Source: Polytrichum commune
Lineage: Eukaryota > Streptophyta > Polytrichopsida > Polytrichales > Polytrichaceae
DNA: 64,000 bases
Reading direction: 5' to 3'
Assembly (NCBI GenBank): GCA_950295325.1
Contig: OX485809.1
Location: 1,924,001 to 1,988,000, forward strand
The notes beneath the pieces are model-generated. The model had not been told where the DNA came from. It saw nothing but the letters and a program-made list of their open reading frames with translations, and did no database searches. The translations under genes were made by a program, and so were the position numbers. Numbering within the stretch: position 1 is the first letter of the stretch; each line of letters begins with the position of its first letter. Positions 1-11,700 of this stretch are shown in pieces.

Positions 1-1029
1 TGAGGCTTGAGCTTATAAAGTTTTCACCAACATTTGAGATCTTTGTTCCAAAAATTGGTTCAAAGTCACTAATGCACTTTTAGAATCCTTGAATCTTACT
101 CTATCTACCACCATATCACCAAATTTGCACATTGCCAATGGGTTCATTATCAGTTGCATCATCTCTTTCATCAAGCATACCTATAAATTCCTCTTCAATA
201 GGTATGTAGGGATTGTTTAGATCAAATTCCAATTCATAATTGATAAACTCATGTGCATTCATAGTGTGTCAAGTTTCACTCTCTACAAATACCAATGCCA
301 AGTTGTTCCAGTGAGGTAGTAGGGTTTGGGGTTGGGATTTATGCCATTTTCATCCAAGCTATAAACTTTCATAGCCTCACTTTCATCCAAATCAATACTT
401 ATCAAGGTGAATTTATTGGAAAAGGGTGCATACTAAAAAAATACAATCTATTAACAATTGACTATCAACACTCACTAGTGTATTTATGGTTTTTTTTTTG
501 GTTTGGGGGGGGGGGGGGGAGAGCACAAATGTCCTTAACAAAGTTGCGAATTTAACACTTATTGGGGTAACACACATCAAGGATGGACTGTAGGTGTCTA
601 ATTAGGAAGTTTGGCCACATAAGGTCCACACATATAATACTTTTTGTTCACAATATATACATATGGTCATATTCTTTTAAACATTTTAAAGCATGTCATA
701 AGTCTTCATAATACGAGCATTTTCAAAAAAATCCAAGCAAGCTAATGACATCTCCACTTTATGAAGTGTTTCTAATGTTATTACTTTGAAGATGCTTACA
801 CAAAGCTCATGACTTTGTATAGAAGGTCCAACCATGTAGTCAAGTTCGTTGACTTTTTGTCCACAAATTTTCTTCATGAAATATGTTACACAAAACAATC
901 TTGCAAATCTCGTCGCTTTATAACTAATCTTGAAAATATACAAAACCCTATGGATAATAAGGGTAAATATGGGTCGAGAACAATTGGTTAGAGTTTTCAT
1001 ACTAATAATAGGCTTAAAAAACAATCTTA
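1..1029. other. Intergenic, no gene recognised
   Basis: AT-rich sequence with only short open frames that resemble nothing I know. It holds a G homopolymer of about 16-17 bases near 503-520, directly after a T-rich run. I see no partner C tract that would make it a terminal inverted repeat. Confidence 0.5.
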
Positions 1030-1345
1030 TTATTGTGGACCACAATAGGTTGCTAAAACCCACGTTAATTCTCAAAATGATAATTAATGTGATCCATATT
1101 AAGTTTCAACCCACCTTAAGTTTCTAAGTGAAAATTTGCATGGACCACATAAATTATTTTGATAAATAGTATGTGAATCACAATTTATTTTGTGCTATTT
1201 TAATCCTATGACTAATATTGGTCGGAAGTCTTCATGAAGACCTAGGGGAAGACCCGGGGTCTTGGACCCACGATAAATGCCACATTGGTTAGAAAGTTAG
1301 TGCGACCCACGCTAATTTTCCACCCACAGTAATAGGATTATAGTT
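1030..1345 (+). repeat. Dispersed repeat, copy 1
   Basis: This stretch has the same order of landmarks as 45795-46145, in the same orientation: a 'ggaccacaat/gggccacggt' start, several 'cccac-ctaatt' blocks, 'attttgtgctatt', then a palindromic GTCTTCATGAAGAC, then 'ccnggGGTCTTGGACC-acg', and a closing 'cacccacactaat-ggatt'. The two copies are clearly diverged but collinear over more than 300 bp. No coding capacity is visible. It is probably an old interspersed element of unknown class. Confidence 0.75.
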
Positions 1346-2493
1346 GAAGTGAAAGGAGGTCCCTATTCCCGTGCCTCTCACGAACTAAGTTAGGCTGACC
1401 CCATGACCGTGCCCTTTGTTGCTTTTCCCGGATCCATCAACTTCCTCATCATTGCCGCTTGATTCGCCGCACCGGATTTCAGATCTCGCCTTGCCTTCTC
1501 TTCTCCTTGTGCAACCATCCCCACCGCACTGGCTCGCTTTTCCATTTTCAAGTTGGCCATCAGATCCACCACAAGTACTAAGTCGCTGGGATCATACGCT
1601 TGCTTGCACAAGAGTCCAGGCTTTGCTTTCAATCTCCTAACCTCCAGGTGGGTACTACTGTTAACATGATCCAGGATTCAACTCAGATTCATTGTGAGAT
1701 TCCAGTTGGACTCGATTTCTGAGGTTGTGCCGGTCAATATTGTTGTGAGAGCGAGGAGAATCCTATTCCCGTGCAATTCTGGTCATACCGCTTTTTGAAC
1801 TTCCAAGCCTGCACACCAAATTCGGAGGCTCGCTTAGCACAGGGAACTAAGCAGCAGTTTGAGCACGTTATGTGGGTTTTTATTGACTGATTCTTGAGAT
1901 TCTGAAAAGAGTGGAGTGGAGTGGGTTGTGTAAGGATTTTGAGTGCTCAAAACTTTTTAAAAATTTCTTCTGTGCTCTACGATCTTGTTGTGAGATGGTT
2001 TGAGGCCTGCCAATTGCGGTACTCTTCCTTAGCTTCTGATGGCTAACTCAGGCTAGGGCTCACGTCGTTGTATTTCTAATTTTTATTTTCTTGTTTCAAT
2101 CCAGAGGGAGTTTTGATGATCTCTTTTGGTGAAGGTATTTGCGTCCATCATGGAGCCCTTGCATCATCAGGTTGAATAAGCATCAGGGTTAGTCATCTTT
2201 GCCGATGGGTTTAACGGATGTGAAGGAAGGACGAAGGAGGTTGCAGCACATAGGTTTTAGTATGGCGGCCAACAGGGTTAATCCCAGATAGTCATGTTGG
2301 ATGAGTAAACCCTGCTTCTTGCGAAAACAGGACGAAGCAAGGGATCCAGCCAGGAACTCATCTACAGGTGCATATTGCAAAATCTGCTCTTCGGCCATAC
2401 AGAACATGAGCCATCTGTTAGGGTTTTGAGAATTGGCAGGTTTTGGGGGTTTATTGGGTAGGGAAGGGTTTTAGCTTGGGAGGCTTTAAGAAG
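1346..2493. other. Upstream region of the membrane-protein gene
   Basis: A more GC-rich island at about 1390-1640 has open frames on both strands but no recognisable protein. The stretch up to 2493 probably holds the promoter and 5' leader of the gene at 2494, possibly with a leader intron. A telo-box-like TTAGGGTTT lies at about 2419-2427, some 70 bp before the ATG. Transcript data would be needed to place the start of transcription. Confidence 0.35.
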
Positions 2494-5480
2494 ATGGCAC
2501 CCGCTATGGTGGCATGGGCCCGAAGAGTACTGGCTGTTGTTGCAGTTTTGTGTCTGTTGAGTTCGCATGTGGTTGGAAGAATAGGGAGAGCAGATTCCGA
2601 GCTTGACAGAAGAAGGGGTTCAACAGGAGACAGAAATTTGGAGCAGGATGTCACTAGTTTAGGTGTACTGGAAAATAAAGGATCAGATTCTAGTAGAATT
2701 TACGCGCAACAAGATTTGCAGTTAGAGACCCATGGGGAAGTCATCCATTCGATTGGTAGTCGATATCTGGCTGAGGACAAGGCGGCACCTGCCAATGATA
2801 AGCAGGTAGTTGCATCTGAAAACCTATGTCTTTTTTTTGTTTGAATGTCAATGTGAATTTGGAGATGATGTTTTCCTGCTTGGAGTACATTGGTTTTCTT
2901 CCCCTCTTTTTTGGGGAATGTCTTAGTAAACTTAGTTTATTTGACGAAGTCGAAGGTCGTAGATTCTAGAATGTAGCAGCTCTTGCTCCCACTGGATGTC
3001 CTTTTGTATCTTGGCATCCCTCTAGAAAGATACTCCAGTCCATGTGCTGCCATGTGATTTGAACTGGAGCCGCCCCAACTCATATTGCTCTTGGCTAGAG
3101 ACCCATCTCGTTTGTGAATGTAAGTGAATTTGGGGGTCTTTGGCTGCTTGAAGCACATTGGCTTTCTCCTTTGTGCTTTGAGAACTTAAGTTGTTGTGAT
3201 GAATACTTGGGTCCTAGAGATTCTAGTATCTAGCACCTCTTGCTCCCACTGGATGTCCTGTGTAGTTTGACGTTTCTTTAATTAAATCAGTAGATGCTCC
3301 AGTCCATGTGATGAAAATATTCTAATTTAAACTGGAGCCACCCCAACTCACGATGCTCTTGGCTGGAAACCTCAAATTTTCTTTTTGTCAAAGTCCTTCA
3401 ATTCTGCTCTCCCTTGGAGAGAAGAAGAAAGAACAAGTAATGATCCTCAGAAGTTGTCATTGGCCTGCTGTCATTCAGTGAGGCAAGTTGTGCATTAAAA
3501 TCAGGCTGTAAATGCTGTTTTTGGGCATCTCCTTGCTTCCAATTGGAATGTACCAGGTCCCTCTCTCCTTGGTCTTACAGAGTGGTACCTCAGGAACTTT
3601 GAGTGTTAATGGTCAAAGTGATCTATTGAGGAGATTTTCTGTATTGAGGCCTTACATGTTGCTGCTTCTTTATTGCTTGGCTTTGTGAAACACAGCCTTT
3701 GATGACTGGATCAATAGATCCTCTGCATCCAACCAGCACTATGACATCGACAGAAGCAGGGAAAACCAACAGCCCTAATGCGCAACCTGTGGGATTATCA
3801 CCACCACCAGCAGCAAACACTGAACATTTGAGTCCTGAAAACCACGCACCACCCCCTCCTCCTCTTTCTCCATCACCTCCACCTCCATCTCCATCTCCAT
3901 CTCCAGATCAAAACACTACCAAACCTCACCAAGGGGCGCTGACACATGTGAAGGGAGGGAAATGTGAACTTGGACCTGTGATTGGCAGTGCAGTACCCAG
4001 CAGTGAAGACAGTAAGTCTTTCAGATGACTTACTATTTCAGTGTGTATATGCAAGTCTTTTAAATATTAAGAAGGATTATGTAGGGATGTTAAGTTTGAC
4101 ATGCTCTTAAAAAATGCGTAGTTAGTGAAAGTTCACTTCTGTATAGATGATTTATGCCACAGAAATGTATGCAGGCAATCACAAGTTTATCCTGACCATT
4201 GAGAACAAGGGTGACAAGGTTGAGTTGAATGTTACTATCTCGACTCCAAGTGGTTGGAAAGCAACACCAGAGAAGCTGGAGTTGGTGAAGGGAGTGAGCA
4301 ACCTGGTATGTTGGATCTTTTGCCTTTTGCCATTTTTTACAGCACACGTTTTACATGTTTCTGGTGAAGCTCTTTTGATACCATGTGAGTGCAGAACAGA
4401 AACTTGGGAGAACAGAACGGTGGTGATGATGCATATTTGAAACTTTCTTGTGGTTCTTAGGTGACAATTACTGTGGACGATATTGAAGCTGCAAAGCTTG
4501 GAGCAAATATCACTGTTAGCTGGGCTGAAAGCGATTGTCAGGTTGACATACTTCCACTACGCATACCGGATGCCATCATTCATCCATCATTGTTCAGCTT
4601 CTTCACATTACCAGGCACTGGTGCTTTGGTTATTGGTGGTAGTGCTGTGTTTGTTCTTATACTAGGTAATGTACCATGACTCTTATTCCTTACCATTATA
4701 GTCACATGTTCTGAAAGTCCAAGTTGGTCTATATCACACCATCAGGGGATTTGGGTCTTTCATATAGGGTTTCTTATGATGTTGACATATGGTGATTTTA
4801 TAAAACTGAGGGCAGGATTTGAGTGGGGACTTATTGTATAAAGGGTTCATGTTCAAGGCCAAGATCCCACCTATGTTGTTTTACTCGCCATAAAGCAACA
4901 AAATTATTTGTCAAAGGCTCACTTGATCCTCAAAATGTTTATGCTCATATTCAATGAGAAGCCATCTCCTGTTTGTCAAGAAAGGAACACTGCATAGAAG
5001 TTGGGAGCGTGACAGGAAGGCCTCTTGAGTATTGTATGCCTTCTACATTTTGAGTAGTCCCCTTGAAATTGGTGGTTCGAAGTAGATTAGACTTTTGTTC
5101 AAGATTTTCTTTGAAGTCTAAAATATAAAATACTGAGATGTTTGTCAGGTGGAGGATTTCTGACTTTACTGTTTTGCAAACAATTACCAGGTGTAGCAGG
5201 TGTTTGGGGGTGTATTTCATGGCGTTCACATGCTCGGCGACGTGGGGAAGGGGATGCTAAGTATCAGGAGCTGGAAATGAGCTTACCCTCGGTAGATATT
5301 ACAAAGAAGGAGGATGAGATGTCTCCCTCGGCTGACGGTTGGGATGAAGTTTGGGAGGACGATGACTGGGAGGACACAGAAGCTGTGCGTTCATCATCAA
5401 CTTCACTCACACTTTCTGCAAAGGGCCTCAATGCTCGACGAGCAAACAAAGATGGTTGGGACAGTAGTTGGGATGATTAG
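2494..5480 (+). CDS. DUF7356-like single-pass membrane protein, 5 exons
   Basis: Exons 2494-2805, 3696-4011, 4163-4305, 4461-4665 and 5191-5480 join in phase to about 421 codons. The ATG at 2494 has a good plant context (aagATGGC); the open frame extends further upstream only through a non-ATG codon. Seen: an N-terminal signal peptide (residues about 5-25, ending near VVGRIG), a proline/serine-rich stretch in exon 2 (PPPPPLSPSPPPP), an ectodomain with NKGD and a beta-rich 'VELNVTIS' segment, a transmembrane helix near residues 309-335, a basic stop (RSHARRR), YQELEM, and an acidic Trp-rich tail ending in WDSSWDD. This order matches, from memory, a plant family of type I membrane proteins labelled DUF7356. 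Molecular function is unknown; cell surface or endomembrane location is inferred. An alternative acceptor at 5149 is in the same phase and would add 14 residues. Confidence 0.72.
2841..3375 (+). repeat. Imperfect tandem duplication inside intron 1
   Basis: Two units, about 2841-3111 and 3112-3375, share blocks in the same order: 'tgaatttgg', 'cttggagtacattgg/cttgaagcacattgg', 'ctcttgctcccactggatgtcc', 'ctccagtccatgtg' and 'aactggagcc-ccccaactca'. The period is about 270 bp with scattered substitutions and small indels. Both lie inside the 890-bp first intron of the DUF7356-like gene. Confidence 0.85.
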
Positions 5481-6500
5481 TGAAAATCATTGGTTGTAAG
5501 TCATAACTCTCAACTACCCATTTGCGCAAACAGAAAATGAGGACTCTTAGTGGCAGTATTACACTTTGAGAGTGAAGTGTAAACCTCATAATACTCTTCA
5601 TGCTGTAGACCCAGGATCTAGGTAGCTGGGAACCAAAAGTGAGGTGTTGTGCACAACCTTTTCTTCTTCACAAATTGAGTTTTGTACTTTGGAGGAATAG
5701 AATGTCATATGGACAGTAGAGAGAGAGAGAGAGGTGTTCCATCATATTCGTAACCTCATAACGTGTAGTTGCCATATTAGTCTGCAGTTTAGAATTTCCA
5801 ACATTATTTGCATAGCCTCGACAGTATTTGCACACCTGTCTTAGTAGGTCTCTCTGTCAACAGGTACTTCAGTTGTAGATGTAGCCACCCAATTCATTAC
5901 CACTTAGACGGCAAGGAAGTGTGCCATGTATCAAAGAGGTTAACTGAAGAAAAGTACTGCTTTCAGAATGTATTGGGACCATTTAGGACCGGAGCTGGAC
6001 TGCAGAATTTGGTGCTATTATTTGTTTTCTGGATATATTCTTGCACTCTAATCTTCCACGCACCTTTTGGGAGCAGCAAGCAAAATGCTGCTCCCAAAAA
6101 TGATGTCTGTTGAGTTAGTTAATGTGTTTATTGAATTGAATGGGCCCAGGTGAGCGTGGAGATGCCAAACAATTGTGGCTCCATCGTCAATAGGATTCGT
6201 ACAAGGCTTCAAATGCATTTTTCACGTATTGTACATAAACACTCTGCATTTTTCCAGAGCAATGTTGACGGAAGATGTGCTAAACTCCAATACACTAGAT
6301 ATTTGTAAAAAACTTTCCATTGCTCAAGTCAGATTCCATCGCTCACACGATATTGGAACATATTACAGTATTCAGCCACAAAACTCAAGATTCAATACGA
6401 GGAAACGGCTAACAACCGCTTAGTTTGCTTCATATGTGGTGATGATATCTGCTACAACAAAGTCTTTCTTCATTTCTGTTCAGATTTCAGGAGGATATCT
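5481..6500. other. 3' flank of the membrane-protein gene
   Basis: Probably 3' UTR at first. It contains a short (GA)n tract at about 5720-5734. A small hairpin-like pair, 'gggagcagcaagcaaaatgctgctccc', sits near 6068-6094. No further gene is supported. Confidence 0.4.
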
Positions 6501-7175
6501 GAGAAAATGGCTATCACCTGCTAAGTTATCTTCTCTGCATACCTAAGAATACTACCTGACATGAAGGGTAATGGCAACTTGTGCACATGTTGCAGCAGTG
6601 CCACTACAGACAACTATGTGCTGTCACAGGTCTAGATTCTAGAATTTGGGTTGTTATAATTTAGGGTTAAGATCCGAAGTGCGGAAGTTGATATTCTCTC
6701 AAGTAGATTTCAGTGCATCCACCACGTGTTCCTCACAGGGGTCCTTGACACCTCCACATCAATCACCTAGACCTATCCCTGGGCTCCTATCACGGACCTG
6801 GATTCCAAAATGCAGGTTGGGGTTAAAGGTCAACTAACGAGGGTGGCTAAGAGCAAATGGCTGGCACTTGCAAAGCTTGCTCCTTATCTGCATATCTAAT
6901 GGTACTACCTGACATGAAGAGAAATGGTAACTTGTGCATATGTTGCCAGAGCTTCACTACAGACAACTTCTTGTGTACTGCCACGGAGATGGATTTCAGA
7001 ATTCGCGTTAGGGTTAGTGTTTTAACTAACGAGTAGAGGAAATGGCTATCACCTGTTAAGGTTGCTTCTTCTCGGACATGAAGACAACTGGGCATCTTGT
7101 GCACAGCTTCACTACAGAGAACTACGCATGTCTTGTAACGGAGCTGGTTTCCAAAATCCGGATGGGTTAAAAGTG
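6501..7175 (+). repeat. Three diverged direct-repeat copies
   Basis: Copies begin near 6501, 6851 and 7036. Each carries 'aaatggct-tcacctg-taag', a 'gcttcttctctgcat' block, 'gacatgaag-g-aatgg', 'acttgtgcacatgttgc', 'cactacagacaactatg' and a following '-cggagctgg-ttccaaaat' block with 'gggtta'. The third is shortened. The last copy abuts the stop codon of the VOC gene on the minus strand, so it lies in that gene's 3' flank or UTR. Confidence 0.7.
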
Positions 7176-7196
7176 TTAGAAGTTCAAGAGATGCTC

Positions 7197-7640
7197 TTAA
7201 GTGGAATTCGCTGCGGCATTGCAATCTGGCGGGGCTTGTTTGTGAGTGGCGATCCACCATGTGTTTCCCACAGGGTCCTTGACACCACCCAATCGATCAC
7301 CATAAACCTCATCCCGAGGCTCCTGCACCGATGTCGCACCGTTGACATTCAAAGCACTCTTGTATGTTGCGTCCACATCCGGGACGTAGACATGGAACCA
7401 CGCAGGTGATGGCGGGTGCTCCTCGGTCGCATCCGCCACCATGATAGTGGATCCACCCAGACGGAGGGATGAGTGCTTCACGAACACACCGTCGTCACCG
7501 AGCTGCCTGTAGATGATCGATGCGCCCAGCACTTGGGTCATGAAATCGATCACCCGCTGTGCTCCCTCCGCCTTGATGTAGCCCGACACCGTGGAGAATC
7601 CGAGTCGTTGCCATGGTGCTGGTGTGCTTGGATTCGCCAT
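7197..7640 (-). CDS. VOC/PhnB-like glyoxalase-fold protein
   Basis: Single-exon gene of 147 codons. The ATG at 7640 (context ggagATGGCG) is preferred because the open frame extends upstream only through non-ATG codons. The protein is one vicinal-oxygen-chelate unit: 'GFSTVSGYI', 'AQRVIDFMTQVLGA', 'HSSLRLGGSTIMVAD', 'WFHVYVPDVDATYKSAL' and a C-terminal 'YGDRLGGVKDPVGNTWWIATH'. The last block is the hallmark of the bacterial PhnB-type branch of the superfamily rather than typical plant glyoxalase I. VOC proteins use paired beta-alpha-beta-beta-beta modules, often around a metal; candidate ligands here are few, so substrate and catalysis are unknown. Its closest relative in view is the gene at 14365, on the opposite strand. 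No signal peptide is seen; cytosolic location is inferred. Confidence 0.8.
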   Translation of the reverse strand: MANPSTPAPWQRLGFSTVSGYIKAEGAQRVIDFMTQVLGASIIYRQLGDDGVFVKHSSLRLGGSTIMVADATEEHPPSPAWFHVYVPDVDATYKSALNVNGATSVQEPRDEVYGDRLGGVKDPVGNTWWIATHKQAPPDCNAAANST

Positions 7641-7699
7641 CTCCTGCGACAACAGATCCAATCACCAACTCTTAAGGGGATGGTCACCGCAACCTAAGA

Positions 7700-8100
7700 A
7701 TTTTCCTCAAAATGGGAATTGAATCTGTCAAATCCTTCCTTGGAACTCAAGTAGTTCTATGGCAACTAACTTCGAATCCTCCTCAGAAACTGACTTGCAT
7801 CTGCTAGCCTAATGCAAATCCTTTCTTGCAACTTGAATCTTAACTAGCCTCTCACAACGCAAATAATTCGTCTGCAAATCTTTATGTTGCAAATCTTTTG
7901 TAACTGACTCCAAATCCTCCTCTATTAAAGAATTGGACATGGAACGGCAAATTCGTCCTTGCAACTGAAGTAGCTTCTCACAATGCAAATAGTTCTATTG
8001 CAGATCTTTCTGTTGCAAAACTGCGAATATCCTCCTCACCTGAAGAATTGGATATGCAAATGCTTCTCAACGAAATGCAGAAAAGTACCAACTTGCAACG
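7700..8100. repeat. Degenerate tandem repeat upstream of the VOC gene
   Basis: Units near 7846-7945 and 7971-8060 share 'agc-tctcacaa-gcaaat', 'gcaaatcttt-tgttgcaaa', '-aatcctcctc' and 'gaattggacatg'. An older third unit may lie at 7720-7800. The array sits 60-460 bp upstream of the minus-strand VOC start, in its likely leader or promoter. Confidence 0.65.
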
Positions 8101-8470
8101 ATGATAACTTAGCAAGTTCACCCAGCACAATTCTTCTGCAACTAAGGTAGGTACATGCTCCCAACGGCTAGCTGCGCATCCTCCGGTTTATGCAAAGTCT
8201 TCCCACCTAGCACAAGACTCAACAGAAGTGCTCCTCTTTACCCAAATAGGGTTTACAAGAGATAGCTCTTCCGCAAGTTGCCGAGTGTTGACTTCAACCT
8301 CTTTGACATCATAGCAACCAGATTAAAGGTCTATGGCCCTCATTAGCATGTAGTATATATTTCACTTGAAAAGCCTTGGAATTGTCACTGGACACTTCCA
8401 ATTCCATGCCATTCATAATTCTGGCTCTGGGATCGGATCAATAATTGTCTCATCTGATTAGCAATTGTAA

Positions 8471-8797
8471 GGGAGGCCATGCACATTCGAAAACACCGGT
8501 TTCAAAACGGTGTTACGTAGGCCAAAGGTAAAAGAATTTTGGCCTTGATATGTGCCTAATCATAAGGAGCTTGGTTTTAAGGTTGGTCTCTATTTTTTTG
8601 GTTCAAAATGTCCATTTTCAAACCCACTCAGAAACTGCCGTCTTGGATCGGAGTTGAAAATGGACATTTATACTCAATAAAAGAGAGATCAACATGGAAC
8701 CAAGCTCCTTGAGGTTAGACACATGCCAAGGCCAAAAATTCTTTTAGTACCGGTCTTTGTTTTGCAACCAACATTTTCAAACGTGTGTGGCCTCCAC
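8471..8797. mobile_element. Long foldback (inverted repeat) element
   Basis: The left arm, about 8471-8621, and the right arm, 8654-8797, are reverse complements over roughly 145 bp around a loop of about 32 bp. Matching blocks include 'ggaggcca', 'aaaagaatttttggcctt-atatgtg', 'aaggagcttggtt' and 'aaatgtccattttcaa'. Divergence is moderate. It has no protein capacity. It could be a foldback transposon or MITE, or a young small-RNA precursor formed by inverted duplication. I could not see a convincing target-site duplication. Confidence 0.8.
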
Positions 8798-11700
8798 ATG
8801 TGAATCATGAAGTTTGTCATTTGAAGTGTCAAAATTTGAGTTGAGATGCAAAAATCATAGAGCTTGAGGTCAAAGTGATGATTCTTCTTTCTTCTTAACA
8901 AATCACATGAGCTCTTCCAATTGTATTAACCATTAAACCTAAAATAGTACCTTCATATTGAGCACAAAGTCCAAGCTCGTCTTGATACTTATGTGTCTTT
9001 TTGGTGTACACTCTTAATTGCAAGTCTTGCCAATTAAGTTACCACTCAATTATAGGTCTATGCATGAGATTACATCGTCTATGGTATTGAGTATCATATA
9101 CACTATTAGCAAATGGTCTAAACTAGGTTGGTAGAGGCCTAGAAGTGTGATGTTTGTTGGTTGGCAATATCACACAATATGTGAACATAAATAAGTATTT
9201 GAAGTGTATTATTAGTTACATTATATATGACATTGAGTGTACTACATTGGAGTACTTGAGACAACAATGTATAAAAGGAAAATATGGTAGGCATTAATAT
9301 GCTCAACATTAAAAAAAAGTACCACACTAGGTATTAATATCCTCAACAATTAGCAAATCCATACTTAAAGGTTGATACAATTGCTTTTATACCATATTTC
9401 AATAAAATTTATTGAAATTCAAGGTTTCAATTCACACAAGAAGAATGGTTACAATAAAAAAATAAAAAAACCATACGCACAATACAACATTCACACAACA
9501 TGCAGGAATTTAACGTCATGTCTTGTGGCAACAATGTGATGGCAAATAAAAATGTCACGTTGGTAGGGGGTATATCCAATTATATACTATAGTCAAAATT
9601 TTGGGTAAGACCAAAAACCAGGGAAACACTTAGGAAAGACTTGAAAGATGATTGTTATATCATCTAGGTGTCACATATAAGTTTTATTAAGACAATCACA
9701 TGATTATCTAAAGTTGTTTTAATTTTGAATTGACAAGGGATGATGATTTATAGGGTAAAGTCTTACAAACTTTCACAATAATATGCGCAATTATAGTTGT
9801 CTCTCAATTCACATTATTTACCCAGACAATAGTCTAGCAGTGAATTCATTTTAATTGGACCAAGTGTGGTGCACAAGCATAGGCACAATCATCGTTAAAA
9901 GTCTTGCATAGAGTGTTCCCTTTTAGTTTTTTCACCAAAGCCAATGACATTTTTGGTATAGTCAATGATCTTGTGTAACTTGGAAAGACAATGTAGTCAT
10001 CCATCCATGATTTCCATTTATGTTATTAATTATTTTTTTACTAACATTGTTTGACAATGGTTTTGTACCTGTTCTTGGCCGAAGTAACCATAATATTCAT
10101 TAATTGCAATAATAGGCCAAATCATATACGTGGGTTAATATATCATGGGACGATTCATTAATTTATTCTCTGCAATTCGGAATTCAATTTATGGTCTCAA
10201 TCTCTTCCTTCATAATCTTTTTGGATGTTCATTCCATTTATTATGTCCCAAGATTATTAGCTTAGTGTGTTCATTTATGATATCTTGACTAATTCAAGAT
10301 TATTACTCTAGCATATTAGAGTGAAATTACTTTAGTACATCCAATGAGAGCATAGTACTTCCTAGAATTTCAACCATCAAATCCTCTCACCTTCTCGGCC
10401 TCTTCACAACCAATGGTCTTGAATTATTTTTTATTCAAGTTCTTTGTCTTGCCAACATTCACAAAAAACAACCAAGGTACCGAACATGCACAATATTGCC
10501 TCTTGGCTTCCAAGGCATCCATCTTCACTTGGTTTTATTGGTTGAGCACACAAACTACATCACTTGAGTTTTACTAGACCATTGTCTTTACTAAGTTAGT
10601 TTCCTCATATTCTCCACTCAATCCTTCTCTAATTAGTACTCACGACTCGATGTTCAAATCCTTCAAGATTCTCTCACATTACTTAACAATAAGGTCAAAC
10701 AATTGTTCACGATTAATTCTCCTTAGTTCTTACTGATTATAATAGATCTCTCATAGTGAGAAAGTATCCATCTTAATTTTCCATCCATCTATCCTTCCAT
10801 ATGATCTGCACTCTACCAAATTGAAAAAAAGAAAAGTAATTGCCTCTCATATATGAGACTATGGTGACATCAAAGGTTGATCAACTTGAAGAAACTTCTC
10901 CTCCAATAGACCATAAATCCACTTATGCACCATGTACACTTTGTGGCCTTTTCCCCACAGATTGAGTCCTAACTGTCAATAATTCACTTCATACAATTCT
11001 CATTTAGATTCCTTTGTGTCATAGATAATTGACTTTGTACTTCTCCCAACATACGCAATGTTATCTGAAAGTCTCTCACAACATAAACAAAACCATCGAC
11101 TCAACCGCTCTACATAGAAATCAAAGCAACTCACAACATAGATCATAAACCATCTACTTACACATAGAAACTATTACACAATTTCAACAAGATACACTCG
11201 AAAGTAAAGTTCTTTAATCGTATACAAAAACAATAAGACAATAGACTAGAAAATCATTCTCTGTCCAACAAAACTACTAGCCTTCACAAACTAAGGTGCA
11301 TTTCATTCACAAATGATCAATCTTTGATCCTAATATCATCACAATGTGTTGTACAAGTCAATTGTCATTTCATCATAGTTTCGATATAAATAAAATTATG
11401 GTCTAAGACTCTTTCTTGAGAAATCCATCACCTATATACATAGCAACAGCAAGGCATGTGTTGATTTTGCATGGTGGTAATTATTCCTATCAGGCCATAG
11501 CCTTCTACTATCTCTTTTTCATTAGATCTCCTAGTCATTGGCCTGGTTTATCACATGCTAATTGAATGTTTCATTTTAATTGGCCTCTTTTTACACTATT
11601 GTTTTTTAATTAAGGCAAAAATTAAAGAAAATTGACTCCACATATATCCAAGAGTAAATTGATGTGGTCAACCCCTTGGTCAAAATTATGGTCGATTATT

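Noticed and set aside
1390-1640. Overlapping open frames on both strands in a GC-richer patch
   Set aside because: No homology that I can see on either strand. Open frames on both strands are expected from the composition; left as upstream sequence.
7062-7409. Plus-strand frame overlapping the minus-strand VOC gene
   Set aside because: Shadow of the VOC gene extended through a repeat; no domain.
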